Assembly: GCF_040096285.1 (NCBI RefSeq)
Contig: NZ_JBBMEY010000009.1
Coordinates: 1 to 63,318, forward strand
Direction of reading: 5' to 3'
Length of the DNA: 63,318 bases
Source of the DNA: Ruminococcoides intestinihominis
Lineage (GTDB): Bacteria > Bacillota > Clostridia > Oscillospirales > Acutalibacteraceae
Below the pieces are notes generated by a model. That model saw only the letters and a program-made list of their open reading frames with translations, did not search any database and had not been told where the DNA came from. The position numbers and the translations under genes are program-made. Shown here piece after piece: positions 52,581 to 61,559 of this stretch (position 1 is its first letter; every line of letters starts with the position of its first letter).

Positions 52581-53748
52581 GGCTCTATAATAAATGTTGG
52601 GGTAAGAAAAATAGAGCCTACGAAAAAATATAAAAAAGTAGAGCATAAATTTGAAAAATCCGTTAAAATGGAATTGACAAAAAACCAGAACGGAGGTCAA
52701 AATTATGCTCTACACTTATTCTATCGAAAAACTAACAGGATTGCAAGGCATAATAATAAATAATATTGAAAGCAATGAAAAAGAGGTCCATATTCATTGT
52801 GAATTGGAAAGAAAACCTCATAAGTGCCCTAATTGTGGTTGTGTAACAGATTGTGTTCATGACTACAGAGTACAACTAATTAAGGATATTCCATCCTTTG
52901 GTAAGTTCGTGTATATTCATCTGAGGAAAAGAAGATACCGTTGTAAATGTGGAAAAAGGTTTGCTGAAGATAATAATTTTCTTGCTAAATACCAAAGATA
53001 TACAACAAGATTTATCATATATATAAATGTATGATTTAATCAAGTATTTTAAGGAGTTCCTAAAGAAAACAGGATGGAAGTTGAGTTATTTGTAAGTGAT
53101 ATGTGGAAAACATATTCAAATGTATCCGAAACTTGGCTTAAAAATGCAACACAGGTAGTGGATAAATACCATTGGATAAGGCAGATAATATGGGCATTTG
53201 AAAGAGTACGAAAAGAGGAACAGAAGAAGTTTCCAAAGAGTGAAAGAAAGTATTTCAAACACTCAAGAAAGCTGTTATTAAAACGATTTGATGAATTAAA
53301 TGATGAACAAAAGCAACAAGTAAATATTATGTTGTATAAATCAGCAAACCTGAATATTGCACACTGGTTTAAAGAAGATTTTCTCAAAATACTTGATTGC
53401 AATGACAGAGAAGAAGCCAAGAAAAGAATGTCTGAATGGATAAATTCAGCACTTGATAGTGGAATTGCACATTTAGAGAAATGTGCAAAAACAATGCTTA
53501 ATTGGCAGAATGGTATATTAAATTCATTCTTAACACCGATAACTAATGGTTTTACAGAAGGCTGCAACAACAAAATCAAAGTTCTAAAAAGGAATGCTTA
53601 TGGTTATCAAAATTTTAATAGATTTCGTAACCGTATTTTACATATGTTTTCGCTACAAAAGCAAAAACAAGTGATAGCTTAATACTATCACTTGTCTATC
53701 TAATCTATTTCATTTTATTGGATTTACCCCAACTATTGACATAGAGCC
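52581..53748 (+). mobile_element. ISL3-family insertion sequence, internally deleted
   Basis: 1168 bp. Left end GGCTCTATAATAAATGTTGG and right end (reverse complement) GGCTCTATGTCAATAGTTGG are imperfect inverted repeats sharing GGCTCTAT and TTGGGGTAA. Flanks TCTTTTTC and GGAATAAA show no 8-bp target duplication, implying rearrangement after insertion. A second copy of its left end is at 31004. Confidence 0.85.
52705..53682 (+). pseudogene. Disrupted ISL3-family transposase
   Basis: Fragment 1 (52705-53034) is the N-terminal zinc-finger part (KCPNCGCVTDC, RRYRCKCGKRF). Fragment 2 (53074-53682) is the C-terminal DDE part (FVSDMWKTYSN, DKYHWIRQIIWAFERV, TNGFTEGCNNKIKVLKRNAYGYQN). Roughly 130 residues between them, including the first catalytic Asp region, are deleted, and the frames differ. 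No activity expected. Confidence 0.85.
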
Positions 53749-53753
53749 GGAAT

Positions 53754-53791
53754 AAAAAGACTCAAGAATTTTTAATTCTTGAGTCTTTTTT
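53754..53791. terminator. Bidirectional intrinsic terminator
   Basis: AAGACTCAAGAATT/AATTCTTGAGTCTT with A-tract before and T-tract after. It insulates the CRISPR locus from the IS. Confidence 0.8.
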
Positions 53792-53845
53792 ATATATGAA
53801 TTGTGAATATAATTCAATATATAATTAAAAAAATACAAATACATA

Positions 53846-53874
53846 TTGAAATGTTTATTGTACTATGATATAAT
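53846..53874 (+). promoter_or_regulatory. Promoter upstream of the tracrRNA/cas9 region
   Basis: TTGAAA, 17-nt spacer, TATAAT on the plus strand. No reading frame follows before cas9 (54146) and no plus-strand terminator with a T-run lies between, so it may drive cas9 with a leader of about 265 nt that is antisense to the tracrRNA. Confidence 0.5.
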
Positions 53875-53948
53875 ATCACTAAATTATTTAAAATATATAA
53901 AAAATAATTATGTACAGTATATTATCTGTGTAAAATTACAAAAGATAA

Positions 53949-53964
53949 GTCCCATAAATGGGAC
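53949..53964. other. Perfect short palindrome
   Basis: GTCCCATAAATGGGAC, a 7-bp stem 9 bp beyond the tracrRNA terminator T-tract. Function unknown; it may be an RNA fold or an operator. Confidence 0.35.
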
Positions 53965-53972
53965 AGTAAAAT

Positions 53973-54091
53973 AAAAAAAGACCTGCTTTTGCAGGTCTTA
54001 AATCACACAATGTGACAGTTGCAAATTAATGCAACGATTTGAATAAATTTTTATTTGAACTCGTAGTGTAATCTCATAAGGTTTTAAGATT
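53973..54091 (-). ncRNA. tracrRNA of the type II-A CRISPR system
   Basis: About 119 nt on the minus strand. The anti-repeat lies at 54063-54090, where the plus strand matches the CRISPR repeat in 25 of 28 positions. It is followed by an AT-rich stem, a nexus-like hairpin GTTGCATTAATTTGCAAC, a second hairpin TCACATTGTGTGA, and the terminator AAGACCTGC-AAAA-GCAGGTCTT with T7. The start is predicted right at the anti-repeat, so only a short form seems encoded. It is transcribed away from cas9. Confidence 0.88.
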
Positions 54092-54097
54092 GTCTTA

Positions 54098-54126
54098 ATT
54101 ATATACTTAAAATTTTTAGTTGTCAA
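54098..54126 (-). promoter_or_regulatory. tracrRNA promoter
   Basis: Minus strand perfect TTGACA, 17-nt spacer, TATAAT. It lies between the anti-repeat and the cas9 ribosome site. Confidence 0.85.
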
Positions 54127-54145
54127 TACAAAAGGAGAAATTTTT

Positions 54146-57100
54146 ATGAAAGATTATTATGTTGGCTTTGATATAGGTACTGAATCAGTAGGATGGGCAG
54201 TGTCTGATTTTTACTACAATTTATGTAAATTCCATGGGAAGTCTATGTGGGGCTATGAACTCTTTGATGAATGTAATACTGCTGTTGACAGGAGAACTTT
54301 CAGAAATTCTAGAAAAAGAATTGATAGAAAGAAGCAAAGAATTGCATGGTTACAAATGCTGTTTAACGAGGAAATATCCAAAGTAGATATTGCTTTTTTT
54401 CAAAGACTGAAAGAAAGTAATCTTTATCTTGAAGATAAATCAACCAATGTGCCTTATGCAGTATATGCAGATAAAAATTATACTGATGTTGATTATCATA
54501 ATGCTTATCCCACAATTTATCACCTTAGGAAGGATCTCATTGAAAGAGAGGATCCACATGATATTAGATTGGTTTATCTTGCATTGCATCATCTAATTAA
54601 GAATAGAGGTCACTTTTTGTTTGATAATCTAAATTCTGATTATGATAGTGATTCTTCTTTTGATTTTCTTTATGATGATTTAGTTACCTATTTAAGTGAG
54701 GAAATGGGTATTGTACTTGAATGTAGTGATTCCTCAAATGTTGCTGATGTTCTCAAGGATAAAAGCAAGAGTAGAAGTGTTAAGAAAAAAGAACTTAGTA
54801 ATTATTTTCAAATTACTAAGAAGAACAACCCACAGGAAGTTGAGATTATTACTTTGCTTTGTGGACTGAAAGGAACTTTATCTACTATTTTTAGTGATAA
54901 AACTTTGGATGATGCCGAAAAAAATAAAATTGTTTTTGATAACAGTTTTGATGAAAATGAAGATGATTACATTGCTATATTGCAAGACAGATATGAACTT
55001 ATTGAAAAAGTAAAAGCAATTTATGATTGGGCTGTTTTAGCTGATATTCTAAACGGTGAATCTTATATATCTTTTGCTAAGGTTAAAACATATGAAGAAC
55101 ATAAGAATGATTTGAGAATGTTGAAGGACTATGTTAAAGAAAGATGTTTTGACAAGTATGATGAAATTTTTAGGGTTTCATCCGATATTCCAAACTACAC
55201 TTCATATAGTGGAAAGTATAAGGAAAACGGTAAAACAGGAGTTTTAGCAAGAAAGAACAAAGCAACACAGGAAGAATTTTGTTCATACCTATTGAAGTCC
55301 TTTAAGAATCTTGACCATTCCGGTTATGAAGATATGTTCCTGAAAATTGAGAATAACACCTTTATGCCTAAGATAGTGGTAAAAGATAATGGTGTTATTC
55401 CAATGCAAGTTAATGAAAAAGAAGTAAAGATGATTCTGAATAATGCCTCAAAATATCTTCCTTTCCTAAGTGAAAAAGATTGTGATGGCATTTCTGTTAG
55501 TGACAAAATTCTAAAGATTTTTCAGTTTAGAATCCCTTACTATGTTGGTCCTTTAAATACTCATAGTGATAATTCTTGGCTTATTAGAGGTAAAGAAAAA
55601 ATTTATCCTTGGAATTTTGATAAGGTTGTAGATGTTGAAAAGTCAGCAGAGGCTTTTATTACTAATCTAACAAGTAAGTGTACATACTTATTTGATAGGG
55701 ATGTTATTCCTAAAAATTCAATTCTATATAGCAAGTTTATGGTTCTTAATGAACTAAATAATTTGCGTCTTGATGGTGAGAAACCTGATGTTCAGTTTAA
55801 GCAAGATATATTTAATGATCTTTTTATGCATCACAAAAAAGTGACAAGAAAGAGTCTTGTAAATTATATCAAATCAAAGACAGGTGAAACACCTGACATT
55901 ACAGGAATTGATGGTGACTTCAAAACAAGTATGCGTTCAGCTATTGAACTTTCTTCTTATGATTTAGATTTAGAAGAAAAGGAAATGATTATTTCTTCTA
56001 TTACCATTTTTGGTGACGATAAAAAGTTACTGAAAAAAAGATTGAAGAAAAACTTTGCTGATAAGTTATCTGATGATGATATTAAGAAGATAAGCAAGTT
56101 AAAATATAAAGATTGGGGAAGATTTTCTAAAGATTTATTAACTGAAATTTATGATTTTGATGAAAATACCGGTGAAGTAAAGGATAATATCATTAATTCC
56201 CTTTGGAATACTAATGATAATTTTATGGAACTCTTAGGCTCAAAATATAATTTCCAAAAGAGCATAGAAAATGCTAATAGAGAAATTCAAAACAGTACTT
56301 CTATTAGAAAAATGGTAGAAGCATTATATGTATCTCCAAAGATAAAAAGACCTATTTATCAGTCTTTACTTATTATGAAAGAAATTGAGAAGATACAAAA
56401 GAGCCAACCTAAGAAGATATTTGTGGAAATGACTCGAAGTGATGGTGTTAAAGGGGATAAAGGACGTAAACACTCTCGTAAAAAGCGTCTTGAAGAACTT
56501 TACAAAAATTGCAAAGAAGATTCCGGTGAACTTTGGGAAAGTTTAGAGAAAACACCTGACAATGAATTTCAACAGGATAAGTTGTATTTGTATTACACTC
56601 AATTTGGAAAATGTATGTACACCGGAGAAAGCATTGATATTTCAGATTTGTTTAATCAAAATATCTATGATATTGATCATATTTTCCCTAGATCAAAGGT
56701 AAAAGATGATAGCCTTGATAACCGTGTATTAGTTAAGAGAACAGTGAACTCTCATAAGGATAATGACTATCCTTTAGATAAGTCTATTAGAGATAAGATG
56801 AAATCTTTTTGGTATGTACTTTATTCTAAAGAGTTAATCAGTAAGAAAAAGTTTGAAAGACTTACAAGGTCAACAAGCTTAACAGACAGTGAACTTTCCG
56901 ACTTTATTGCTCGTCAACTTGTAGAAACTTCACAGTCAACCAAAGCTGTAGCTGATATTCTTAAAATTTTATATCCAAATACTGAAATTGTTTATGTTAA
57001 GGCTAGATATGCTTCTGAATTTAGAAAAAAATACGATATGCTAAAATGCAGAACAGTCAATGATATGCACCATGCAAAGGATGCATACCTTAATATTGTT

Positions 57101-58120
57101 GTTGGTAATGTGTACAATGAAAGGTTTACTCATAATAGAATTAACTTTATAAAGGGTTTGCAGACTAAGAAATATAGTATGAACAAAATGTTTAGTTATG
57201 ATGTTAAAAATGCATGGATTGCTGAAGATAATTATTCTTTGAATATTGTTAAGAAAACAATGAATAAGAATAATCCTATCTATAGGAGATACTCTTTCGT
57301 TCAGCATGGAGCACTTTTTAAAGTTTTACCTCTTAAAAAGAGCAAAGGACAAGCACCGTTAAAGGGAAATTCACCACTTTCTAATATTAACAAGTACGGT
57401 GGTTATGATAAGCCAACCTCTTCTTACTTCTCATATGTTGAATTTGAAGGTAAGAAAGGAAAGAAAAGTCGTCAATTTGTACCTATCGATAGCTACTTAA
57501 GAAAAGAATATGAAGGAAATCCTATTCAGTATTTAACAGAAAGATTAGGTCTAGTTAATCCGAAAATTCTTATTCCAATTGTGAAGTACAATGCTTGTAT
57601 TGAAATTGATGGATTTAGAATGAATATTAGCAGTAAGTCAAATGGTGGTAAGACAATAGTATATAAATCAGCAATGCTTTTGGTTTTAGGTTACAAAGGT
57701 GAGTTGTATGTAAGAAATATTACAAAATTACTTGAAAGCCCTGAAGATCATACTATTACTGAATTTGATGGTGTTTCTTTTGATGAAAACATCGATTTAT
57801 TTGATTCTTTAGTGAACAAAATGTGTAATACAATTTTAAAAGTAAAGTATTCAGATATGGGAAAAAAGATTAATCAAAAGAGAGATGTATTTCTTTCTCT
57901 TGATATAAGAACACAATGTTTTGTTTTAAATGAAATTTTAAAAATATTACATTGTAACGTTTTAATGGGAGATTTATCGAAAATAGGTCTGGCTAAAAAA
58001 TCTGGTGCACTTACTTCTAATTCTGTATTAACTGAAATTAAAAATGTAAAATCTATTTACCTTGTTAATCAGTCAGTAACAGGATTATTTGAAAAGAAAA
58101 TTGACTTGTTGAACATGTAA
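54146..58120 (+). CDS. cas9: CRISPR-associated endonuclease Cas9 (type II-A)
   Basis: 1324 residues, intact. RuvC-I Asp D9 (VGFDIGTESVGW); Arg-rich bridge helix about 53-77 (RRTFRNSRKRIDRKKQR); RuvC-II E761 (KIFVEMTRSDG); HNH with H845 (YDIDHIFPRS); RuvC-III H976 and D979 (MHHAKDAYLN). The C-terminal PAM-interacting region ends NQSVTGLFEKKIDLLNM; the residues aligned with the NGG-reading Arg pair of S. pyogenes are Asn and Val, so another PAM is likely. AGGAG ribosome site. All catalytic residues are present, so it should be active. Confidence 0.95.
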   Translation: MKDYYVGFDIGTESVGWAVSDFYYNLCKFHGKSMWGYELFDECNTAVDRRTFRNSRKRIDRKKQRIAWLQMLFNEEISKVDIAFFQRLKESNLYLEDKSTNVPYAVYADKNYTDVDYHNAYPTIYHLRKDLIEREDPHDIRLVYLALHHLIKNRGHFLFDNLNSDYDSDSSFDFLYDDLVTYLSEEMGIVLECSDSSNVADVLKDKSKSRSVKKKELSNYFQITKKNNPQEVEIITLLCGLKGTLSTIFSDKTLDDAEKNKIVFDNSFDENEDDYIAILQDRYELIEKVKAIYDWAVLADILNGESYISFAKVKTYEEHKNDLRMLKDYVKERCFDKYDEIFRVSSDIPNYTSYSGKYKENGKTGVLARKNKATQEEFCSYLLKSFKNLDHSGYEDMFLKIENNTFMPKIVVKDNGVIPMQVNEKEVKMILNNASKYLPFLSEKDCDGISVSDKILKIFQFRIPYYVGPLNTHSDNSWLIRGKEKIYPWNFDKVVDVEKSAEAFITNLTSKCTYLFDRDVIPKNSILYSKFMVLNELNNLRLDGEKPDVQFKQDIFNDLFMHHKKVTRKSLVNYIKSKTGETPDITGIDGDFKTSMRSAIELSSYDLDLEEKEMIISSITIFGDDKKLLKKRLKKNFADKLSDDDIKKISKLKYKDWGRFSKDLLTEIYDFDENTGEVKDNIINSLWNTNDNFMELLGSKYNFQKSIENANREIQNSTSIRKMVEALYVSPKIKRPIYQSLLIMKEIEKIQKSQPKKIFVEMTRSDGVKGDKGRKHSRKKRLEELYKNCKEDSGELWESLEKTPDNEFQQDKLYLYYTQFGKCMYTGESIDISDLFNQNIYDIDHIFPRSKVKDDSLDNRVLVKRTVNSHKDNDYPLDKSIRDKMKSFWYVLYSKELISKKKFERLTRSTSLTDSELSDFIARQLVETSQSTKAVADILKILYPNTEIVYVKARYASEFRKKYDMLKCRTVNDMHHAKDAYLNIVVGNVYNERFTHNRINFIKGLQTKKYSMNKMFSYDVKNAWIAEDNYSLNIVKKTMNKNNPIYRRYSFVQHGALFKVLPLKKSKGQAPLKGNSPLSNINKYGGYDKPTSSYFSYVEFEGKKGKKSRQFVPIDSYLRKEYEGNPIQYLTERLGLVNPKILIPIVKYNACIEIDGFRMNISSKSNGGKTIVYKSAMLLVLGYKGELYVRNITKLLESPEDHTITEFDGVSFDENIDLFDSLVNKMCNTILKVKYSDMGKKINQKRDVFLSLDIRTQCFVLNEILKILHCNVLMGDLSKIGLAKKSGALTSNSVLTEIKNVKSIYLVNQSVTGLFEKKIDLLNM

Positions 58121-58143
58121 ATTTATTATTTAGGAGAGTAACT

Positions 58144-59019
58144 ATGAGTCGGAGAACAGTAGTAATAACAAAAACCTGTAAACTGGATTATTCTATTGGT
58201 TATCTAGTTGTTCGTGATGTTGAAAAAACTACAAAGATACATATTAGTGAAATTAGTATGTTAATTGTTGAGAGTACATCTGTTGCAGTAACTGTTGCTC
58301 TCCTAAACGAATTAACCAAGAAAAGTGTCAAAGTTATTTTTTGTGACGAAAAGCATAGTCCGTCATTTGAAGTAACTCCATATTATGATAGTTGTAAGTC
58401 GAGTTTAAAACTGAAACAACAGATTGATTGGGATGACCATATCAAGCAGTATATATGGACAAATATTGTTGCAGAAAAAATCAGTAATCAAGCAAAAGTA
58501 TTAAAGCAATTTCAGTTGCCTCAATATACTCAATTATTACAATATATTGATGAAATTGAGTTTAATGATTCTACCAATAGAGAAGGTCATTCCGCAAAAG
58601 TGTATTTTAATGCTTTGTTTGGAAAGAGTTTTTCAAGAAAAAATGATTGTCCCATTAATGCTATGCTTAATTATGGTTATAGTATCATACTTTCTGCTTT
58701 TAACAGGGAAGTTGTGTCAAATGGTTACATAACACAACTGGGATTATTTCATGATAATATGTTTAATCAATACAATTTAAGTTGTGATTTAATGGAACCA
58801 TTCCGACCTTTTGTTGATTCTATTGTTAAGGAATGTAATCCGGTAAAATTTGATAAAGAAGAAAAAGTGCTAATTTATTCTTTACTTAATAAAGAGTTGA
58901 TAATAGATGACCGAAAACAAACTTTTCTAAATACAATAAAAATATATTGTAAAAGTGTTTTTACAGCAATAGAAGAACAGAATTCATCTTTAATAAGGTT
59001 TCCAAAAAATGAGTTATAG
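58144..59019 (+). CDS. cas1: CRISPR-associated integrase Cas1
   Basis: 291 residues. The metal-binding triad is visible: E147 (TNREGHSAKVYFNALFG), H203 (GLFHDNMFNQYN) and E218 (DLMEPFRPFVD). Inserts new spacers with Cas2; Cas9 and Csn2 assist in type II-A. Overlaps cas2 by 11 nt. Confidence 0.93.
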   Translation: MSRRTVVITKTCKLDYSIGYLVVRDVEKTTKIHISEISMLIVESTSVAVTVALLNELTKKSVKVIFCDEKHSPSFEVTPYYDSCKSSLKLKQQIDWDDHIKQYIWTNIVAEKISNQAKVLKQFQLPQYTQLLQYIDEIEFNDSTNREGHSAKVYFNALFGKSFSRKNDCPINAMLNYGYSIILSAFNREVVSNGYITQLGLFHDNMFNQYNLSCDLMEPFRPFVDSIVKECNPVKFDKEEKVLIYSLLNKELIIDDRKQTFLNTIKIYCKSVFTAIEEQNSSLIRFPKNEL

Positions 59020-59329
59020 ATTTATGAGAGTATTAGTAATGTTTGATTTACCTACAGAAACAGCAGAAAATAGAAGAAATTATACTAAGTTCAGAAAGTA
59101 TCTGATTAAAAGTGGTTTTATGATGATGCAACAGTCTGTTTATGTGAGATTGGCATTAAATCAGACAAATGCAAAAGGAATGATTGATAGTGTAAAAAAG
59201 AACAAGCCTTCGGAAGGCCTTGTTCAAATTCTTACAATTACTGAAAAACAATATTCAAAGATGGAAATTATTTCCGGTGAGTATTCAAATGATACAGTAG
59301 ATACTGATGAAAGGTTATTAATGTTATGA
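59009..59329 (+). CDS. cas2: CRISPR-associated protein Cas2
   Basis: 106 residues, ferredoxin fold. The conserved Asp is in RVLVMFDLPTET (D13); FRKYLIKSGFMMMQQSVYVRL follows. Structural partner of Cas1 in the adaptation complex. Overlaps csn2 by 4 nt. Confidence 0.93.
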   Translation: MSYRFMRVLVMFDLPTETAENRRNYTKFRKYLIKSGFMMMQQSVYVRLALNQTNAKGMIDSVKKNKPSEGLVQILTITEKQYSKMEIISGEYSNDTVDTDERLLML

Positions 59330-59997
59330 GAATGTTATATAAGTTTATGACAGATCCTGTAAAATTTGAAAATAGTAATATTAAACTGTTGGTTATTGAA
59401 AATAAAATTCAGTTTAGAAATACTATTTTAAGTTTACAGAATGGTGATGAAGAGGGCTTATTTGTGTTTTCAAAGGATTATAAACCATTAGATTTTTCTA
59501 AATCAGTTAGATTTATAGATAATGCACTATCTTTTAATTTAGCTGATAAAAAACTTATGAGTAAAATTAATAGTGATTTAGAATTTATTTGTAATTCAAA
59601 GTATTTTGATGAATTATCAATGATTAAAGAATTATGTACAAAACTTTGTTATAATCTTTGTGAAGAAAAAGAATTTGATTTTACTTTTAATGATGAAATA
59701 GAAACAAGTGCTTTTATAAAACTATTTTCTTTCTCTCCTAATAATGATTCTTCAGGTGTATTAGAAAAACTTTTATTGTATATTAATTTAGTAAATAAGT
59801 ATCTAGGTATTAAGTGCTTTATTACACAAAATCTCTATATTTATTTTAGTAATGATGAGATTTTATCATTTTATAACACACTTATTGCTCACGATATTTA
59901 TTTAGTGGATATAGAAAATATATATCCAAATCAAATAACTTCTCTGGAAGAAATAATAATAATTGATAAAGATTTATGTGAGGTGATTGACAAATAA
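59326..59997 (+). CDS. csn2: CRISPR-associated protein Csn2 (adaptation factor)
   Basis: 223 residues, matching the size of Csn2 proteins. Visible features: N-terminal beta-rich start (LYKFMTDPVKFENSNIKLL), central helical region, late segment YNTLIAHDIYLVDIENIYP. No Walker A, as in the family. Ring-forming DNA-end-binding protein required for spacer acquisition; its presence defines subtype II-A. It ends 76 nt before the first repeat. Confidence 0.85.
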   Translation: MRMLYKFMTDPVKFENSNIKLLVIENKIQFRNTILSLQNGDEEGLFVFSKDYKPLDFSKSVRFIDNALSFNLADKKLMSKINSDLEFICNSKYFDELSMIKELCTKLCYNLCEEKEFDFTFNDEIETSAFIKLFSFSPNNDSSGVLEKLLLYINLVNKYLGIKCFITQNLYIYFSNDEILSFYNTLIAHDIYLVDIENIYPNQITSLEEIIIIDKDLCEVIDK

Positions 59998-60073
59998 TAT
60001 AGAAATGTAATAAAATTAAGTGAAATATCTTATGTTTTTACCATGCACATGTAGTGGGTGCATTTTATTTGAG
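59998..60073 (+). promoter_or_regulatory. CRISPR leader with ATTTGAG anchoring site
   Basis: 76-nt AT-rich region between csn2 and repeat 1. Its last seven bases (60067-60073) are ATTTGAG, identical to the leader-anchoring sequence known from streptococcal type II-A systems, marking this side as the integration end. Confidence 0.75.
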
Positions 60074-60767
60074 GTTTGAGAGTAGTGTAATTTCATAAGG
60101 TATTAAAACAAAAACTATTGACAAATTATGCTTATGCAGTTTGAGAGTAGTGTAATTTCATAAGGTATTAAAACTTGGATATGTGAACATTGTGGAAAGC
60201 CAATGTTTGAGAGTAGTGTAATTTCATAAGGTATTAAAACTTGGATATGTGAACATTGTGGAAAGCCAATGTTTGAGAGTAGTGTAATTTCATAAGGTAT
60301 TAAAACCAACTGGCTCTATAGCCGATTAGGTAAGTTGTTTGAGAGTAGTGTAATTTCATAAGGTATTAAAACTCTGACTATGCAAGAAAATCATACGCAA
60401 GGGTTTGAGAGTAGTGTAATTTCATAAGGTATTAAAACAATGGAAAAAGTTTCTTCTGAACTAGAACAGTTTGAGAGTAGTGTAATTTCATAAGGTATTA
60501 AAACAACAGCCTTCACACTCAGTCATTGTTAGACGTTTGAGAGTAGTGTAATTTCATAAGGTATTAAAACTGTGATGAAAGAGTTTTGAACAGCTTACAG
60601 TTTGAGAGTAGTGTAATTTCATAAGGTATTAAAACTATTGACTTTTATTGACTATTTACAAACTAGTTTGAGAGTAGTGTAATTTCATAAGGTATTAAAA
60701 CTAACGGTTTTTAATCAGACGAAAGGAGTAAGTTTGAGAGTAGTGTAATTTCATAAGGTATTAAAAC
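60074..60767 (+). CRISPR. Type II-A CRISPR array, 11 repeats, 10 spacers
   Basis: Eleven identical 36-nt repeats (begin GTTTGAGAGTAG, end GGTATTAAAAC) start at 60074, 60139, 60205, 60271, 60337, 60403, 60469, 60535, 60600, 60666 and 60732. Spacers are 30 nt except the first and eighth (29 nt). Spacers 2 (60175-60204) and 3 (60241-60270) are identical. The last repeat is undegenerated and the array stops 6 nt before a degenerate IS, suggesting truncation of the old end. Confidence 0.98.
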
Positions 60768-60773
60768 TTTCCC

Positions 60774-61559
60774 TCATCACGGAAAAATGTGGGATAATCA
60801 AAAATAAATATTGAAAAAGAGCATAGGAAGCTCCAAAATTGTAGTTGAAGAGACAAACAATGGAGGAGAGAAACCTATGCTCTATTTAGATGATATCAAA
60901 GTCAAGGATTTAAAGGAACACATATAGGAATCAGTCCTAAAAAGATAAAAGCATACTGTTTCTGGAAAGCATAAGGTCAGCGCAGACAGTTCGGTGCCCT
61001 TATTGTGGAGGCAGTGTGTATATTTATGAAAACGGACAAGTCAAACTCAAAGATATTCCAATATGGAGAGGTACTACACACATATGGAACTTCTTTATCC
61101 ATAGATATCAATGCAACTGTTGCCACGAAACATTTACAAAAGAAGTACCTTTCAAATATCCAGGAACACGGATAACATACCGAGCAATTACAATCTATTC
61201 TGCAAGATCATCACGACCTTGCTGTTTGTTATGCCGTGAAAGAGGAAATGTGCAGACTTTATGAATTGACAGATTACCAACAAGCAGTCGCCGGATGGAC
61301 AAAATGGTTTCAGGCGACGAAAGAAAGTGAGATTCCCACATTGGTACGGTTTGCAGTTCAAAAAGAAAAACGGCTCCCTGGCTTAGCGACCCATGCCATC
61401 TACTCAATCAGCACCGGCAAGCTCGAAGGCTTCAACAACAAGATCAAGGTCGCTAAACGAATCGCCTACGGTTACCGTGATGATGACTTCTTCTTTACCT
61501 TGATTCGCTATCTTTCTATTTCTTCTGTCCGTTCACCATCCCACAAAAAATCGTGATGA
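60774..61559 (+). mobile_element. Degenerate ISL3-type element abutting the CRISPR array
   Basis: Bounded by 22-bp imperfect inverted repeats: left 60774-60795 (TCATCACG...GTGGGAT) and right 61538-61559, its reverse complement in 14 fixed positions with an A/T-rich middle. About 786 bp, much shorter than a full ISL3 element. No clear target duplication. Distinct from the element at 52581. Confidence 0.7.
60877..61556 (+). pseudogene. Decayed ISL3-family transposase
   Basis: Starts with ATG behind GGAGGAG (MLYLDDIKVKDLKEH), then meets stops and frameshifts. Recognisable pieces are VKLKDIPIWRGTTHIWNFF with a zinc-finger-like CNCCHETF, and the family tail STGKLEGFNNKIKVAKRIAYGYRDDDFFF. The catalytic core is largely deleted. 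Its stop lies inside the right inverted repeat. Confidence 0.75.

Noticed and set aside
52573..53756. 8-bp target-site duplication around the IS
   Set aside because: Flanks TCTTTTTC and GGAATAAA do not match, and ChrA does not resume after the element.
54091..54145. Possible long-form tracrRNA acting as a natural single guide on the cas9 promoter
   Set aside because: The predicted transcription start lies right at the anti-repeat, leaving no upstream guide segment.
60115..60309. 64-codon minus-strand reading frame with three repeated blocks
   Set aside because: It is the CRISPR repeat and spacers 1-3 translated; no ribosome site and no protein logic.
60307..60336. Spacer 4 contains GGCTCTATA, also the first nine bases of the local IS
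   Set aside because: Nine bases is within chance and the following bases differ; it does not look like a spacer against the IS.
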